From NCBI RefSeq assembly GCF_040448305.1, contig NZ_CP148752.1:5619501-5683500 (forward strand): a stretch of DNA of 64,000 nucleotides, given 5' to 3'. Both the position numbers and the translations under genes were made by a program. The notes under the pieces are model-generated. The model saw only the letters and a program-made list of their open reading frames with translations. It was not told the DNA's origin and made no database searches. This stretch comes from Pseudomonas fluorescens (GTDB lineage: Bacteria; Pseudomonadota; Gammaproteobacteria; Pseudomonadales; Pseudomonadaceae). The number at the start of each line of letters is the position of its first letter. Positions within the stretch are counted from its first letter, which is position 1. Below are positions 8,053 through 16,639 of this stretch, in pieces.

Positions 8053-8402
8053 TGCTCGGCGGCGTACTGAAGAAATTCCTGCTGATCCTGCTGGTGGTCG
8101 TGGCCTACCAGAACTGGGGCAAGATCGAGCGGGTGTTCAATCCATCGCAAGTGCTGCCTGCGCAGACCCAGGCCAAGGCCAACGTCGTGCTCTACGCCAC
8201 CGAATGGTGTGGTTACTGCAAGTTGACCCGGCGCTTCCTCGATCAGAAAGGCATTGCGTACAAGGAATTCGATATCGAGAAGGATGCTGCCGCGCGCGAG
8301 GACTATCAGGCCTTGGGCGGTGGAGGCATTCCGATCATCGATGTGAACGGGACGCTGATTCGCGGGTATGACCCGGATGCGATTCTGGCTGCACTGAATT
8401 AA
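8052..8402 (+). CDS. Membrane-anchored glutaredoxin-family protein
   Basis: This 116-aa protein has one N-terminal hydrophobic segment (about residues 5-19, VLKKFLLILLVVVAY) followed by a glutaredoxin fold. The fold shows NVVLYATEWCGYCKLTRRFL (redox motif CGYC), the cis-proline loop GGGGIPIIDVNG, and the terminal GYDPDAILAAL. The anchor suggests that the redox domain sits at the inner membrane, and probably on the periplasmic side if the helix acts as a signal anchor, but topology is inferred. Glutaredoxins reduce disulfides or glutathione adducts. It overlaps yejK by one base and ends at a REP hairpin that can act as terminator. Confidence 0.88.
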   Translation: MLGGVLKKFLLILLVVVAYQNWGKIERVFNPSQVLPAQTQAKANVVLYATEWCGYCKLTRRFLDQKGIAYKEFDIEKDAAAREDYQALGGGGIPIIDVNGTLIRGYDPDAILAALN

Positions 8403-8437
8403 TTGTGGGAGCGAGCTTGCTCCCACAAGGTTTTTTT
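8403..8437. terminator. Single REP hairpin serving as terminator between convergent genes
   Basis: TTGTGGGAGC (8403-8412) pairs perfectly with GCTCCCACAA (8419-8428) around a 6-base loop. Seven T (8431-8437) follow, which on the plus strand makes a rho-independent terminator out of a REP. The T run abuts the stop codon of the convergent GST gene. Confidence 0.75.
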
Positions 8438-9372
8438 CAGCAGGCTTCGATCCGGAAACCAAACCGCGGGAAGTGCACATGCACCACACCGCCACGCTCG
8501 TCCTTGCGACGCACGATCAATTCTTCGCGTCCGGCAAACAACAACTCCCCCGCCACCGGATCAACGCCATAGTCCGTGGCGGCGATCACTACCTGCTGCC
8601 CCGCCTTGAATCCATTGGGATCGACAAACTGCTCATCCGGCAAGGCCGCTGGCGTGGACGCGCGCGCCATTGCCAGGGCCTCCTCGGAACTCATCTCGCT
8701 GGATGCACCATGACCGAAGCCCAATACCCGCTCATGCCACGCATTGACTGCCGGATAAGCTTCGACCAGCGGAGCAGTCACCGGTGTGGCCTTGAGGAAC
8801 CAAAGGCAATGAGCCAGGGCAAAGTCGGCAATCGACGGTTCACCGAACAGGAAATCACCCTCTTCGCGCTGCAACTGCAACTCCAGGCGCGACATGATCG
8901 TTGGCCACTGATGCTTCGCCTGTTCGGTAGACAATTTTGTCGCGCTACCACCACTGAACAAACCGGCACGGTCGGCCAGAAACGCATTGATCGCTTCCGG
9001 CGACAAATTGCCAAAGCGCACCGCTATCGATTCTGGCTGGAACACCAGGCTCACCGCATGCTGGAACACCACCGAATCAGCCCAGGCGGCAAACGACGCA
9101 GTGATCATTTCCTGACCTTCCGGGAAGAACGCCGGCAAGGCCTTTTCCTGCTCCAGTCGCCGGGCAATCAATGCCGTGTCGCAATAGATATCGGCACCGA
9201 CCTGCAATACCGGTGTCTTGCGGTAGCCACCGGTCAACGCCGTGAGATCCGGTTTGGGCATCACTGGCGAGATCTTCACCGAGCGCCAGGACAAGCCCTT
9301 GAAGCCCAGCAGCAGGCGAGCCTTTTCGGCAAAGGGGGACGTCGGGTAATGATGCAGAATCAACTCGGACAT
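8437..9372 (-). CDS. Glutathione S-transferase family protein with C-terminal extension
   Basis: The 311-aa protein has an N-terminal thioredoxin-like GST domain (LILHHYPTSPFAEKARLLLGFKGL, then GYRKTPVLQVGADIYCDTALIARRLE, about residues 1-80). An all-helical C-terminal GST domain follows (about 85-215, with GEPSIADFALAHCLWFL). Typical GSTs end near residue 210-230. Here about 80 further residues (from about 235, FVDPNGFKAGQQVVIAATD to the end) look beta-rich and form an extra domain. The substrate is unknown. It is convergent with the glutaredoxin gene. The start follows the family N-terminus. Confidence 0.88.
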   Translation of the reverse strand: MSELILHHYPTSPFAEKARLLLGFKGLSWRSVKISPVMPKPDLTALTGGYRKTPVLQVGADIYCDTALIARRLEQEKALPAFFPEGQEMITASFAAWADSVVFQHAVSLVFQPESIAVRFGNLSPEAINAFLADRAGLFSGGSATKLSTEQAKHQWPTIMSRLELQLQREEGDFLFGEPSIADFALAHCLWFLKATPVTAPLVEAYPAVNAWHERVLGFGHGASSEMSSEEALAMARASTPAALPDEQFVDPNGFKAGQQVVIAATDYGVDPVAGELLFAGREELIVRRKDERGGVVHVHFPRFGFRIEAC

Positions 9373-9460
9373 GCTCGGCTCCGCCGCAAGGATCAGGAAT
9401 CCGCAGCTTAGCGCGCAATCACCTGGCAGCCTACAGATCTGCCTGATGGGAACTGATCAG

Positions 9461-9772
9461 TCAGAGTGATGAGACAGGGGCGGCACTCGCCACCAGGCAT
9501 TCCTTGGCGCTCTTCTTGAGTTTTTTGATCAGCCGCTCCTGACGCAACGCATCGCTTTTGTCGCGACAGCGTTCGGTGTAGACCAGGGCCATGGCAGGAC
9601 TGGAAAGAAAGAATCGTGCGCCCTTGCCGCTTTGATGCTTGGCGAAGCGACGCACGGGATCATCGCTGATCCCACAATAGAGCGAACCGTTGGCCGCACG
9701 AACGAGGTAGACGAACCAGGTTTTGCTCGCGGGGGTGTCGGCGTCGACAGGGCTTTCGCTGAGGGTGGTCAC
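9461..9772 (-). CDS. GIY-YIG nuclease-superfamily protein (YhbQ/UPF0213 type)
   Basis: The 103-aa protein is one GIY-YIG domain: WFVYLVRAANGSLYCGISDDPVRRFAKHQSGKGARF. YLV and YCG stand for GIY-YIG, followed by the conserved Arg (DPVRRF) and a C-terminal Glu-containing helix (ALRQERLIKKLKKSAKE). Single-domain members such as YhbQ have been linked to DNA repair or nuclease activity, but the role of this one is not established. The first ten residues are likely disordered. It lies 40 bp downstream of the NTF2-like gene on the same strand. Confidence 0.92.
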   Translation of the reverse strand: MTTLSESPVDADTPASKTWFVYLVRAANGSLYCGISDDPVRRFAKHQSGKGARFFLSSPAMALVYTERCRDKSDALRQERLIKKLKKSAKECLVASAAPVSSL

Positions 9773-9812
9773 GTAACGATCAGGGCTTGAAGGAAAACAA
9801 GCCGCGATCTTA

Positions 9813-10283
9813 TCAGCGACTGGCCTGGAATGCCTTCAGCCCCTTCAATGCCTGCCCGCGAACGGCGTTTCTCACCAGCGGCGTCCAGCCCAGCAGCAGG
9901 CCTTTGAAACCCAACGCCTGACGCGACCAGGTCCATAGATCGAAACTGTCGTGATGTTCGCAAATCTTGCCGTCACGGAAGATGAAACGCGCCTGGATAT
10001 CGTTGACCACGGTATTGCCGGTCTGGCTGAACAGATAGGTCGCGACCCAATGGGCACCACCAGTACGCTCGTCGGCGTGAACATGATCGAAAGTCAGGGA
10101 AAAGTCCTTGGCCCGCGTGGTCAGCATGCGCCACATGTCACTGGCATCGCGACCGCGAAGCTCGCCGAACGCAGGGTCACTGAACACCACATCATCGGTG
10201 TAGCAGGCAGCCATGGCTTCGGCATCCAGACGCTGGAAAGCCTGGTAGAAACGGGTGATCAAGGCGTCATGGGCTTCACTCAT
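9813..10283 (-). CDS. NTF2-like (SnoaL-type) protein
   Basis: The 156-aa protein has the cone-shaped NTF2 fold pattern. A helix ALITRFYQAFQRLDAEAMAACY leads into TDDVVFSDPAFGELRGRDASDMWRML, and beta strands include GGAHWVATYLFSQTGNTVVNDIQARFIFRDGKICEHHDSFDLWTWSRQAL. Members can be small enzymes or ligand-binding proteins; no specific substrate can be read here. The C-terminus (FKGLLLGWTPLVRNAVRGQALKGLKAF) is the usual end of this Pseudomonas group. The ATG at 10283 follows AGGGGAA. The longer frame to 10397 adds sequence without homology. Confidence 0.9.
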   Translation of the reverse strand: MSEAHDALITRFYQAFQRLDAEAMAACYTDDVVFSDPAFGELRGRDASDMWRMLTTRAKDFSLTFDHVHADERTGGAHWVATYLFSQTGNTVVNDIQARFIFRDGKICEHHDSFDLWTWSRQALGFKGLLLGWTPLVRNAVRGQALKGLKAFQASR

Positions 10284-10403
10284 TTGCGGGTTCCCCTGGA
10301 TATGCACAATGGCTTCGAAAGATTGCCTGCACGATAGTCTGCAACTGCATCGAACACTATCGGCATTCATGACGAAAATAACGCGGTGATTATTCACGTC
10401 ATT

Positions 10404-11030
10404 TCAGTACGACATTCCGTTGTCCCGGGCGTAGGAAAAAAGATCAACATCCGTGGAAATACCCAGCCTGTGCATGGCCATGTTCTTTTGTTTACTGATG
10501 GTCGACACGCTGCGTTTGAAGTGAATGGCGATTTCGCTGACGGTCATGCCACTGGCGAGCATTCGGACCACTTCGTGCTCCTTGGCCGACAGTGGCGATT
10601 CGTGTAGCTGATTGCGGGTGTTGGCCAGCAGCGTGCGCAGGGACTCGCTGAGGTAGCGGCGCCCTTGCTGCACCGCATTGATTGCCAGGGGCAACTCCTT
10701 CGCCGATGCAGTTTTGGCGACAATGGCAATCACCCCTTGAGCCAACGCAGCCCTTGCCGTCGCCACACTGGTAAACATCGTTACCAGAATGATCGGCATG
10801 GCCGGGTAAAGGCGTTGAATCGTACTCAACATTTTCAAGCCATCGGCCTGCTGCCCTCCCGGCATGGAGAAGTCAGTGATCAGCAGGTCGCAGGGCGTGC
10901 TTGAAAGAAGTTTCATCAGGCTGTCTGTACTGTCAGCCTCGCCGACGATCACACATTGCCTGCTGGCGTTGATGAGTATGCGCAGCCCGACTCGAACGAC
11001 GGAATGGTCGTCAGCAATAACGACTCGCAT
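10404..11030 (-). CDS. NarL/RcsB-type response regulator beside the fimbrial operon
   Basis: The 208-aa protein has a receiver domain (1-120) with acidic pair D7-D8, phospho-acceptor D53 (LLITDFSMPG), the T/S position in LVTMF and the conserved lysine in IVAKTAS. A LuxR-type helix-turn-helix follows (about 145-208: SPLSAKEHEVVRMLASGMTVSEIAIHFKRSVSTISKQKNMAMHRLGI). The FSMPGGQQADG stretch resembles RcsB, FimZ and BvgA-like regulators of surface structures. It is divergent from the chaperone-usher operon 349 bp away and probably controls it. No sensor kinase gene is in the window. Its signal is unknown. Confidence 0.9.
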   Translation of the reverse strand: MRVVIADDHSVVRVGLRILINASRQCVIVGEADSTDSLMKLLSSTPCDLLITDFSMPGGQQADGLKMLSTIQRLYPAMPIILVTMFTSVATARAALAQGVIAIVAKTASAKELPLAINAVQQGRRYLSESLRTLLANTRNQLHESPLSAKEHEVVRMLASGMTVSEIAIHFKRSVSTISKQKNMAMHRLGISTDVDLFSYARDNGMSY

Positions 11031-11379
11031 TGTGGGATACCTCCTGTTGGTAGGGAGAAAGCGCGGAAAATAGCGCCGTTATTCCTACTTCCACAACTCC
11101 TCCGAAAACACGCCTGACTCCTCCCCCTCAATGTATTCAACAGAATCTCCATTTGCCCATTTGACAAACAGATGGTTCCTACGCAGCAGCGCAATAAAGA
11201 CTACGCAGCAGAACTACAAACCATAGAAAACGTCACGTAGTCCGCAACACATATTCATACACCCCCTCCTCTCTTTTCGTATTAGTTGCATACCAACCAG
11301 TAACTTCGATCGATAGATTGAATCCTTTCCGCACCACCCCGGCATTTACTTATTTACGAAACGCTCAACGAGACACATC
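11031..11379. promoter_or_regulatory. 349-bp divergent promoter region, response regulator / fimbrial operon
   Basis: The region is AT-richer than its surroundings and has no gene. It must contain the promoters for the regulator (leftward) and the fimbrial operon (rightward). No clear sigma-70 pair or strong palindrome could be picked out by eye. Confidence 0.5.
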
Positions 11380-12096
11380 ATGATGATGTTTTCAACAATC
11401 ACACGTCGACTGCTCAGTTCCGGCATCGGCACACTTACTCTCCTCCTGACCGTGCAGGCCCAGGCCGATGGCATGGTGCCGAATACTTCCGTTGTCATCA
11501 TCAACGAAGCTGACGGCGAAGCGTCCGTTTCAGTAACCAACACTGATTCCACACTCGCCTTGATGCACGTGACCATCGAAGACATCCCCGAGGACACCGA
11601 GCCCCTGGCATTTGTCACGCCACCGCTGGCGCGTGTCGAAGCGTCGAAAACGCAATTGGTTCGGTTCATTCTTCAAACGGAAACCCCCTTGCGCACCCAG
11701 CGTCTGAAACGGGTGATCTTCGAAGGCATTCCCCAAGGCAAACCTGCAGTCGAAGCCGGGCATGCCCGTGTGGGTGTGACAGTGCGCCAGAATCTGCCGC
11801 TGATCCTACATCCCAAAGGCCTGGCGCCTAATCGCGCGCCCTGGACCGACCTGCAATGGTCGCTGAAGGACGCGCAACTGACCGTGCGCAACGACACGCC
11901 CTACGTGGTACGTCTGAGCCAGGAAGTGACATTGCTACCTTCTGCCAGCAATGTCCTGCTGCCTAAAACCTATGTATTGCCCGGTGAGCACATCAGTGTT
12001 CCGGTGCCAGCAGGTGCCGCCACGCAAGTGCGTTTTCAACCGGCCACCGTCTACGGCTTCACCGTGCCTCACCATGAGGCGCCCATCAAATCCTGA
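11380..12096 (+). CDS. Periplasmic fimbrial chaperone (PapD/FimC family)
   Basis: The 238-aa protein starts with a signal peptide (about residues 1-30, SSGIGTLTLLLTVQAQA) and has two Ig-like domains. Domain 1 carries the subunit-binding G1 strand and the chaperone motif region (ASKTQLVRFILQTETPLRTQRLKRVIFEGIP, with the conserved Arg and Lys). Domain 2 starts near residue 148 (RAPWTDLQWSLKDAQLTVRNDTPYVVRLS). In the family the chaperone completes the fold of each subunit by donor-strand complementation and delivers it to the usher. Three ATG codons in a row (11380, 11383, 11386) are possible starts. It is the first gene of the operon. Confidence 0.93.
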   Translation: MMMFSTITRRLLSSGIGTLTLLLTVQAQADGMVPNTSVVIINEADGEASVSVTNTDSTLALMHVTIEDIPEDTEPLAFVTPPLARVEASKTQLVRFILQTETPLRTQRLKRVIFEGIPQGKPAVEAGHARVGVTVRQNLPLILHPKGLAPNRAPWTDLQWSLKDAQLTVRNDTPYVVRLSQEVTLLPSASNVLLPKTYVLPGEHISVPVPAGAATQVRFQPATVYGFTVPHHEAPIKS

Positions 12097-12236
12097 AAAC
12101 ACAACCATTTCACAGCGCCCTCCGAAGGACAGTGAGTGCCGATGTTTCAAGGCGACGGCCCTCTAGCCATTGCCAAGAGCGTGTCTGAAGCCAGAGCAAA
12201 ACAGGCGAGCACGCCGACCTCACCCAAGCGAACCCG

Positions 12237-14705
12237 ATGAACACAGCATTAATTTACCGTGATGGCGAAGCCGTGCCCGCCATTCAAGCCGCTACTCGCC
12301 CTCGTCTATTAGGGCGACCGGCCCCGCTGGCGCTGCTGCTGACCAATGCGTTGGTGATACTCAACGCCCAGGGAGATGTTTCCTTGCCTACTTCGTTCGA
12401 CAAAAACACGTTGCTGCAGCGAGGCATTGATCCTGCGTTGGCCACGTCGCTGATTCACGCGCCGCGATTCACAGCCGGAAAGCACCCGGTCACCCTCACG
12501 GTCAATGGCCAGCGCCATGGTCGGGTAGACGTCAGCTTCAACCGCGAGGGAGCGTTGTGCTTCGATCGCGCCCTGCTTGATGCGGCCAGCCTGAATGTGC
12601 CCAGTCGGCTGCTGGATGACAGCCAGTGCCACGATTTTCTCGGCGCCTGGCCGCAGACCGTCATCGAACAGGATCCGGCGAACCTTGCTCTGGCATTGAT
12701 CGTGCCCACCGACACAATACGTTCCACTGCCCGGGATTTTTCCGGGTATCGCACCGGCGGCTTCGCCGGCCTGCTCAATTACGACGTCACCGGTCTGCAC
12801 AGTCGATTTGGCGATCGATCGAGTCGCTACACAGCGGCCAACACCGAAATCGGTTTTAACGCCGGGGACTGGATCGTGCGCAGTCGCCAGGTGCAGAGCT
12901 GGCAGGACGAGCGATCTCGAACGACTCATATCGCGGCATATGCCCAGCGCACGTTCGTCAGCCAGGAGGCCGTGCTGCAAGCGGGTCAGATCAACCTCTA
13001 CAACCCGGTCCTCGCCGGCGCGCAGATCACCGGGGCGCAGATACTCAATGAGCGCGCCTTGCAGGTGGCAGGACAAAACGCCGTCATCGAAGGCGTTGCC
13101 AACAGCCAGGCGCAGGTCGAGATTCGGCAGAACGGCTCGCTGATTCATTCGACGGTGGTTCCCGCCGGCCCGTTTGCCTTGAACAACGTGCGCCGCCTCA
13201 ACAGCCGCTCCGATGTGCACGTCACGGTCAGGGAAACCGATGGCAGCGAGCGCAGCTTTACCATTTCCGCGGCCATGCTCGGCATCGACTTGCCGGCGCC
13301 CGGTTATTCGCTGGCGGCTGGCCAGGTTCGCAGTACAGGTGCCGAACAGGGCGATGATCCTTGGGTGATCAGTGGCGGCTGGAGCACTGCAATCGCTCCG
13401 CAAGCGCTGTTCAGTGCAGGCCTGACCGGTGCGGCCGATTACCGCGCGGCAGGCGTCGGCGTGGGTCTGCTGCCCTCGCCCGGCACCCAGGTTCAAGCCA
13501 CGCTTTCAGCTGCTGACGCCACTGGCAACAAGGCCAGCCAGGGACTTCAAGCCGACCTTAACGTCACCCACCGCTTGAGCGATCAATGGGCGATCAATGG
13601 AGGAAGCGCCTACCGAACCTTTGGTTACCGTGAGCTGGAAGATACGGTGTTCGACCGCACCTCCGGCTCCAGTCAATCCCGTTACCGCGACCAACAAAGC
13701 GCCAGCTTCTCCTGGTCGCATCCCGAGCTCGGCACTTTCAGTGGTGGTTTGAGCCGGTCAAGCACGTTTGACGGCCAAAGCAGCAGCCGCGCCCTCGCCT
13801 CTTGGGGCACCCGCATCGCCAGTGTTTCCGTGTCGACGACCGTCGAATGGCAGATCAGTGGCATGAACCGCGCAGACAACAGCGCCTACCTGAATCTAAG
13901 CATTCCTTTGGGGGAGAACCGCCGGGCGCGCACCTGGGTGCGCAGCTCTTCTGGCGAATCCCGCAGCGGCGTGGGCTTGAGTGAGCAAATCGGCGATCAG
14001 TTGGCGTATCGGGTCGGCGTCGAACGGGACACGCGCGACAGGCAGGTGCAATCCACCGCCGGTGTTTCGTTGCTGCCGCGCTACACCCAACTGGACCTGA
14101 ATTACACCCGTTCCGATGCCGAGCGTTCCAGCTATCAGGCCAGCGCCCGAGGCGGTGCCGTGCTGCACGGTGGTGGCCTGACGCTGTCGCCTTACCCGGT
14201 GAGCGACACCTTTGCACTGCTTTCGGTCGGTGACATGGGTGCCATCAAGGTGACGACGCCCAGCGGCCCGGTCTGGACCGACTGGCAAGGTCAGGCAGTG
14301 ATCCCGCAAGTGGCGGCTTACGGCCGCAGCAAGGTGGAAGTCGACCCCAAAAGCCTGCCGCGTAACGTCGACATCCACAACGGGCTGGCGATGATTACTG
14401 CCGGTCGCGGTGCCGTCGACAGCGTCGAGTTCGGCGTCAGCCTCACCCGCCGGGCATTGCTCAAGGTCACCACCGCCAACGGCGTGCCCTTGCCGCGCGG
14501 CGCCGCGGTGAACACCGTGGATGGCGAATTCATCACCCTGGTGCAAGACGGCGGCCTGGTGTTCCTGCCCAACGCCCTTGACTCCCGCACGTTGTGGGTC
14601 ACCGCGCCGGGGCTGGAGCGCTGCGAACTGAGCTTCGAATTGCCCCAGGACGTCGACCCCCAGGCGTATTACGAAACCGCCTCCGCCAAGTGCCGAGCCC
14701 TATGA
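12237..14705 (+). CDS. Outer-membrane fimbrial usher (FimD/PapC family)
   Basis: The 822-aa protein threads fimbrial subunits across the outer membrane. After a long N-terminal region with a hydrophobic signal (APLALLLTNALVILNAQG), the N-terminal periplasmic domain is followed by the beta-barrel. It shows the usual usher signatures: GYRTGGFAGLLNYDVTG, the plug-region NNVRRLNSRSDVHVTVRETDGS, VSVSTTVEW, and the C-terminal domains (RGAAVNTVDGEFITLVQDGG, then the two-cysteine end LERCELSFELP...AKCRAL). The length fits the family. It starts 140 bp after the chaperone. The start ATG has only a weak ribosome-binding site. The adhesin gene begins 11 bp after the stop. Confidence 0.95.
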   Translation: MNTALIYRDGEAVPAIQAATRPRLLGRPAPLALLLTNALVILNAQGDVSLPTSFDKNTLLQRGIDPALATSLIHAPRFTAGKHPVTLTVNGQRHGRVDVSFNREGALCFDRALLDAASLNVPSRLLDDSQCHDFLGAWPQTVIEQDPANLALALIVPTDTIRSTARDFSGYRTGGFAGLLNYDVTGLHSRFGDRSSRYTAANTEIGFNAGDWIVRSRQVQSWQDERSRTTHIAAYAQRTFVSQEAVLQAGQINLYNPVLAGAQITGAQILNERALQVAGQNAVIEGVANSQAQVEIRQNGSLIHSTVVPAGPFALNNVRRLNSRSDVHVTVRETDGSERSFTISAAMLGIDLPAPGYSLAAGQVRSTGAEQGDDPWVISGGWSTAIAPQALFSAGLTGAADYRAAGVGVGLLPSPGTQVQATLSAADATGNKASQGLQADLNVTHRLSDQWAINGGSAYRTFGYRELEDTVFDRTSGSSQSRYRDQQSASFSWSHPELGTFSGGLSRSSTFDGQSSSRALASWGTRIASVSVSTTVEWQISGMNRADNSAYLNLSIPLGENRRARTWVRSSSGESRSGVGLSEQIGDQLAYRVGVERDTRDRQVQSTAGVSLLPRYTQLDLNYTRSDAERSSYQASARGGAVLHGGGLTLSPYPVSDTFALLSVGDMGAIKVTTPSGPVWTDWQGQAVIPQVAAYGRSKVEVDPKSLPRNVDIHNGLAMITAGRGAVDSVEFGVSLTRRALLKVTTANGVPLPRGAAVNTVDGEFITLVQDGGLVFLPNALDSRTLWVTAPGLERCELSFELPQDVDPQAYYETASAKCRAL

Positions 14706-14716
14706 GGAGGACTTTT

Positions 14717-15859
14717 ATGAATCCATTTGGTTATTGGCTGCCAACCCTCATGTCCCTGGCAGTGAGCGGATTCACCTCGTTCGCCTCGGCGTCCGCTGAC
14801 GACTGCCAGTTCAACCTGAGCCAGCCATTGCTCGATTACGGGCTGATGAACCGGGCGCTTCGCCCCGATTCGGCCCCGGAGCGAAACCTGGGCGAGCGTC
14901 AGCTGAGTCTGAGCCTGAACTGCTCACATCCCACCGATATGAGCCTGTTTTATCGGGCCCTGGCCGAGAATGCCGAACGTTTTCACTTTGCTGAACGCGG
15001 CAGCTATCAGATTCGTATTCGTGAAGCGGTGCTGGATGGTCAACCGGTAGCGATCGGGTTGATTGCCGGAGTCGGTCAATCGCCCGCAGAAACGGCGTCG
15101 AGCCTGATCTGGCGACCGGCGCACGGGATCGTTCCCGTACTCGCCGGCATGCCATTACAGGGCCGTCAATTCTCGGCGCAGCTTGAGCTGACTGCGTGGG
15201 TTCAAGAGCAGGGGCTGCAAGTGCGCGACGCGGTCACCTGGCAGGCCTCCGGTGTATTCGATGCAGTGGCTATCGGGCGCACCCCGGAGATTACTTTGCG
15301 TGCCCGTTTCGCTCCGGCGGCCTGTGAGCCAACGCTGTCCGACGGTGGCGTGGTCGACTTCGGCACGCTGTCCAGAAACGACCTGAACACTGACACAAGC
15401 ACTCGCCTGCCGCCCAAGTCCCTGACGTTGAGTGTCAGCTGCGATGCGCCCACCGCATTCGCCCTGAGCATGCACGACAACCGCTCAGGCTCGGCAACGG
15501 TCAGCAGCGACAGTGACTACGGTCTGGGCACCGACAACCGCAACAACAAGATCGGCATGTATTCAGTGAGCGTCGAACCGACCGGCGCCAGGGCCGACAG
15601 TTTTGCCAGCCTTTATCAAACCCACTCCACTACCGCTGGCGCGGCCTGGAATACGTCCAGCATCAACGCACGCTCAATCGGAAAAACCGGTTACCTGGGC
15701 TTTACCGACACTGTCGGCACTGGCTCGGGCCCGATCCCGATCCAGAACCTCAGCACTACCTTGACCGTCGACGCCGTCATCGCACCAACCAATAGCCTGG
15801 ACTTGAGCAGCGCCATCGATCTCGATGGCGCGGGGACGATCGAAATTATTTATTTGTAA
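14717..15859 (+). CDS. Two-domain fimbrial protein with C-terminal DUF1120 domain, candidate tip adhesin
   Basis: The 380-aa protein has a signal peptide (LMSLAVSGFTSFASASA), then an N-terminal beta-rich domain beginning DDCQFNLSQPLLDYGLMNR (about residues 30-205). A second domain begins with RFAPAACEPTLSDGGVVDFGTLSRNDLN and runs to the end, DGAGTIEIIYL. The second domain matches the DUF1120 pattern of the next two genes. A receptor domain fused to a pilin-like domain is the layout of CU tip adhesins, so that role is inferred. The ATG at 14717 is chosen because AGGAGG (14704-14709) sits 7 bases upstream. The in-frame ATG at 14702 overlaps that site. Confidence 0.88.
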   Translation: MNPFGYWLPTLMSLAVSGFTSFASASADDCQFNLSQPLLDYGLMNRALRPDSAPERNLGERQLSLSLNCSHPTDMSLFYRALAENAERFHFAERGSYQIRIREAVLDGQPVAIGLIAGVGQSPAETASSLIWRPAHGIVPVLAGMPLQGRQFSAQLELTAWVQEQGLQVRDAVTWQASGVFDAVAIGRTPEITLRARFAPAACEPTLSDGGVVDFGTLSRNDLNTDTSTRLPPKSLTLSVSCDAPTAFALSMHDNRSGSATVSSDSDYGLGTDNRNNKIGMYSVSVEPTGARADSFASLYQTHSTTAGAAWNTSSINARSIGKTGYLGFTDTVGTGSGPIPIQNLSTTLTVDAVIAPTNSLDLSSAIDLDGAGTIEIIYL

Positions 15860-15942
15860 CACCCAACCCAATCCTGCGGGAAACGGGGCGAAGCAAGCCT
15901 CTCGGACCAGTCAGGAAAACAACCACAAAAGTGAGTAAAAAA

Positions 15943-16566
15943 ATGAAAAAGTACTTTGCAGCACTTTCAACCACCGCACTGATCTGCGCCGCACCGCATG
16001 CCCTTGCGGCGTCGCATACTGACCTGACTGTCACGGGCAGCATCACGCCGGCCGCTTGTGATATCAGCTTGGCTAGTGGGGGGATTGTCGACATCGGCAA
16101 GAAATCGGTGAATGACCTTCATTCCACCAACAACACCTTGATAAATACGACAGCGATGCAACTGACCATGGCGTGTAGTGAGTCGATGCTATTCATGCTT
16201 AACCCGATCGATAACAGACCAAATACTGCAGCAGGAGGAGGCAATTACTTTGGAGTGGGATTGACCCCTAGTAATGAAAAACTCGGCTTCTTTGATATAA
16301 AGATCAAAGAATCCAAAGCAGATACAAACCTGGTACAGGCGATTGGCTCTACTGATGGCGGGGCAAACTGGATCAAGCAAGACAACATAATGAAAGGCAA
16401 TCAGTCATCGGTTGCCGCTACCAGTGATCACTCCACGCGAATTGACGTCAAGGATCTCACCATGGACCTGGAAATCAACACCTACATTGCCGGTACCAAC
16501 AACTTGACCATAGACAGAGAAGTCCCTATCGACGGCCTCGCAACGATTGAGGTTTGGTACAAGTAA
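15943..16566 (+). CDS. DUF1120-type fimbrial subunit
   Basis: The 207-aa protein has a signal peptide (MKKYFAALSTTALICAAPHALA) and a mature start SHTDLTVTGSITPAACDISL. The first cysteine and SGGIVDIGKKSVNDLHS follow the DUF1120 pattern, with a second Cys in LTMACSESM. The C-terminal alternating-hydrophobic strand (LATIEVWYK) resembles the donor or groove strand ends of pilins. It differs most from its neighbours in the middle, and its DNA there is AT-richer. A GTG at 15931 in the same frame would add four residues and cannot be ruled out. Likely the main shaft subunit or a secreted fimbrial component. Confidence 0.85.
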   Translation: MKKYFAALSTTALICAAPHALAASHTDLTVTGSITPAACDISLASGGIVDIGKKSVNDLHSTNNTLINTTAMQLTMACSESMLFMLNPIDNRPNTAAGGGNYFGVGLTPSNEKLGFFDIKIKESKADTNLVQAIGSTDGGANWIKQDNIMKGNQSSVAATSDHSTRIDVKDLTMDLEINTYIAGTNNLTIDREVPIDGLATIEVWYK

Positions 16567-16574
16567 AGTCATGA

Positions 16575-16617
16575 CGCTGAACCGCTCTCAGCGTCAGCGA
16601 ACGTGAGCGGTTCAGCG
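16575..16617. repeat. 13-bp perfect stem-loop between two fimbrial subunit genes
   Basis: CGCTGAACCGCTC (16575-16587) pairs perfectly with GAGCGGTTCAGCG (16605-16617) around a 17-base loop. There is no T run, so it is more likely an mRNA-stability or attenuation hairpin than a complete terminator. It sits 8 bases after the stop of one DUF1120 gene and 22 bases before the next. Confidence 0.8.
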
Positions 16618-16639
16618 CCTGCAGGGACAACCCACTCAA

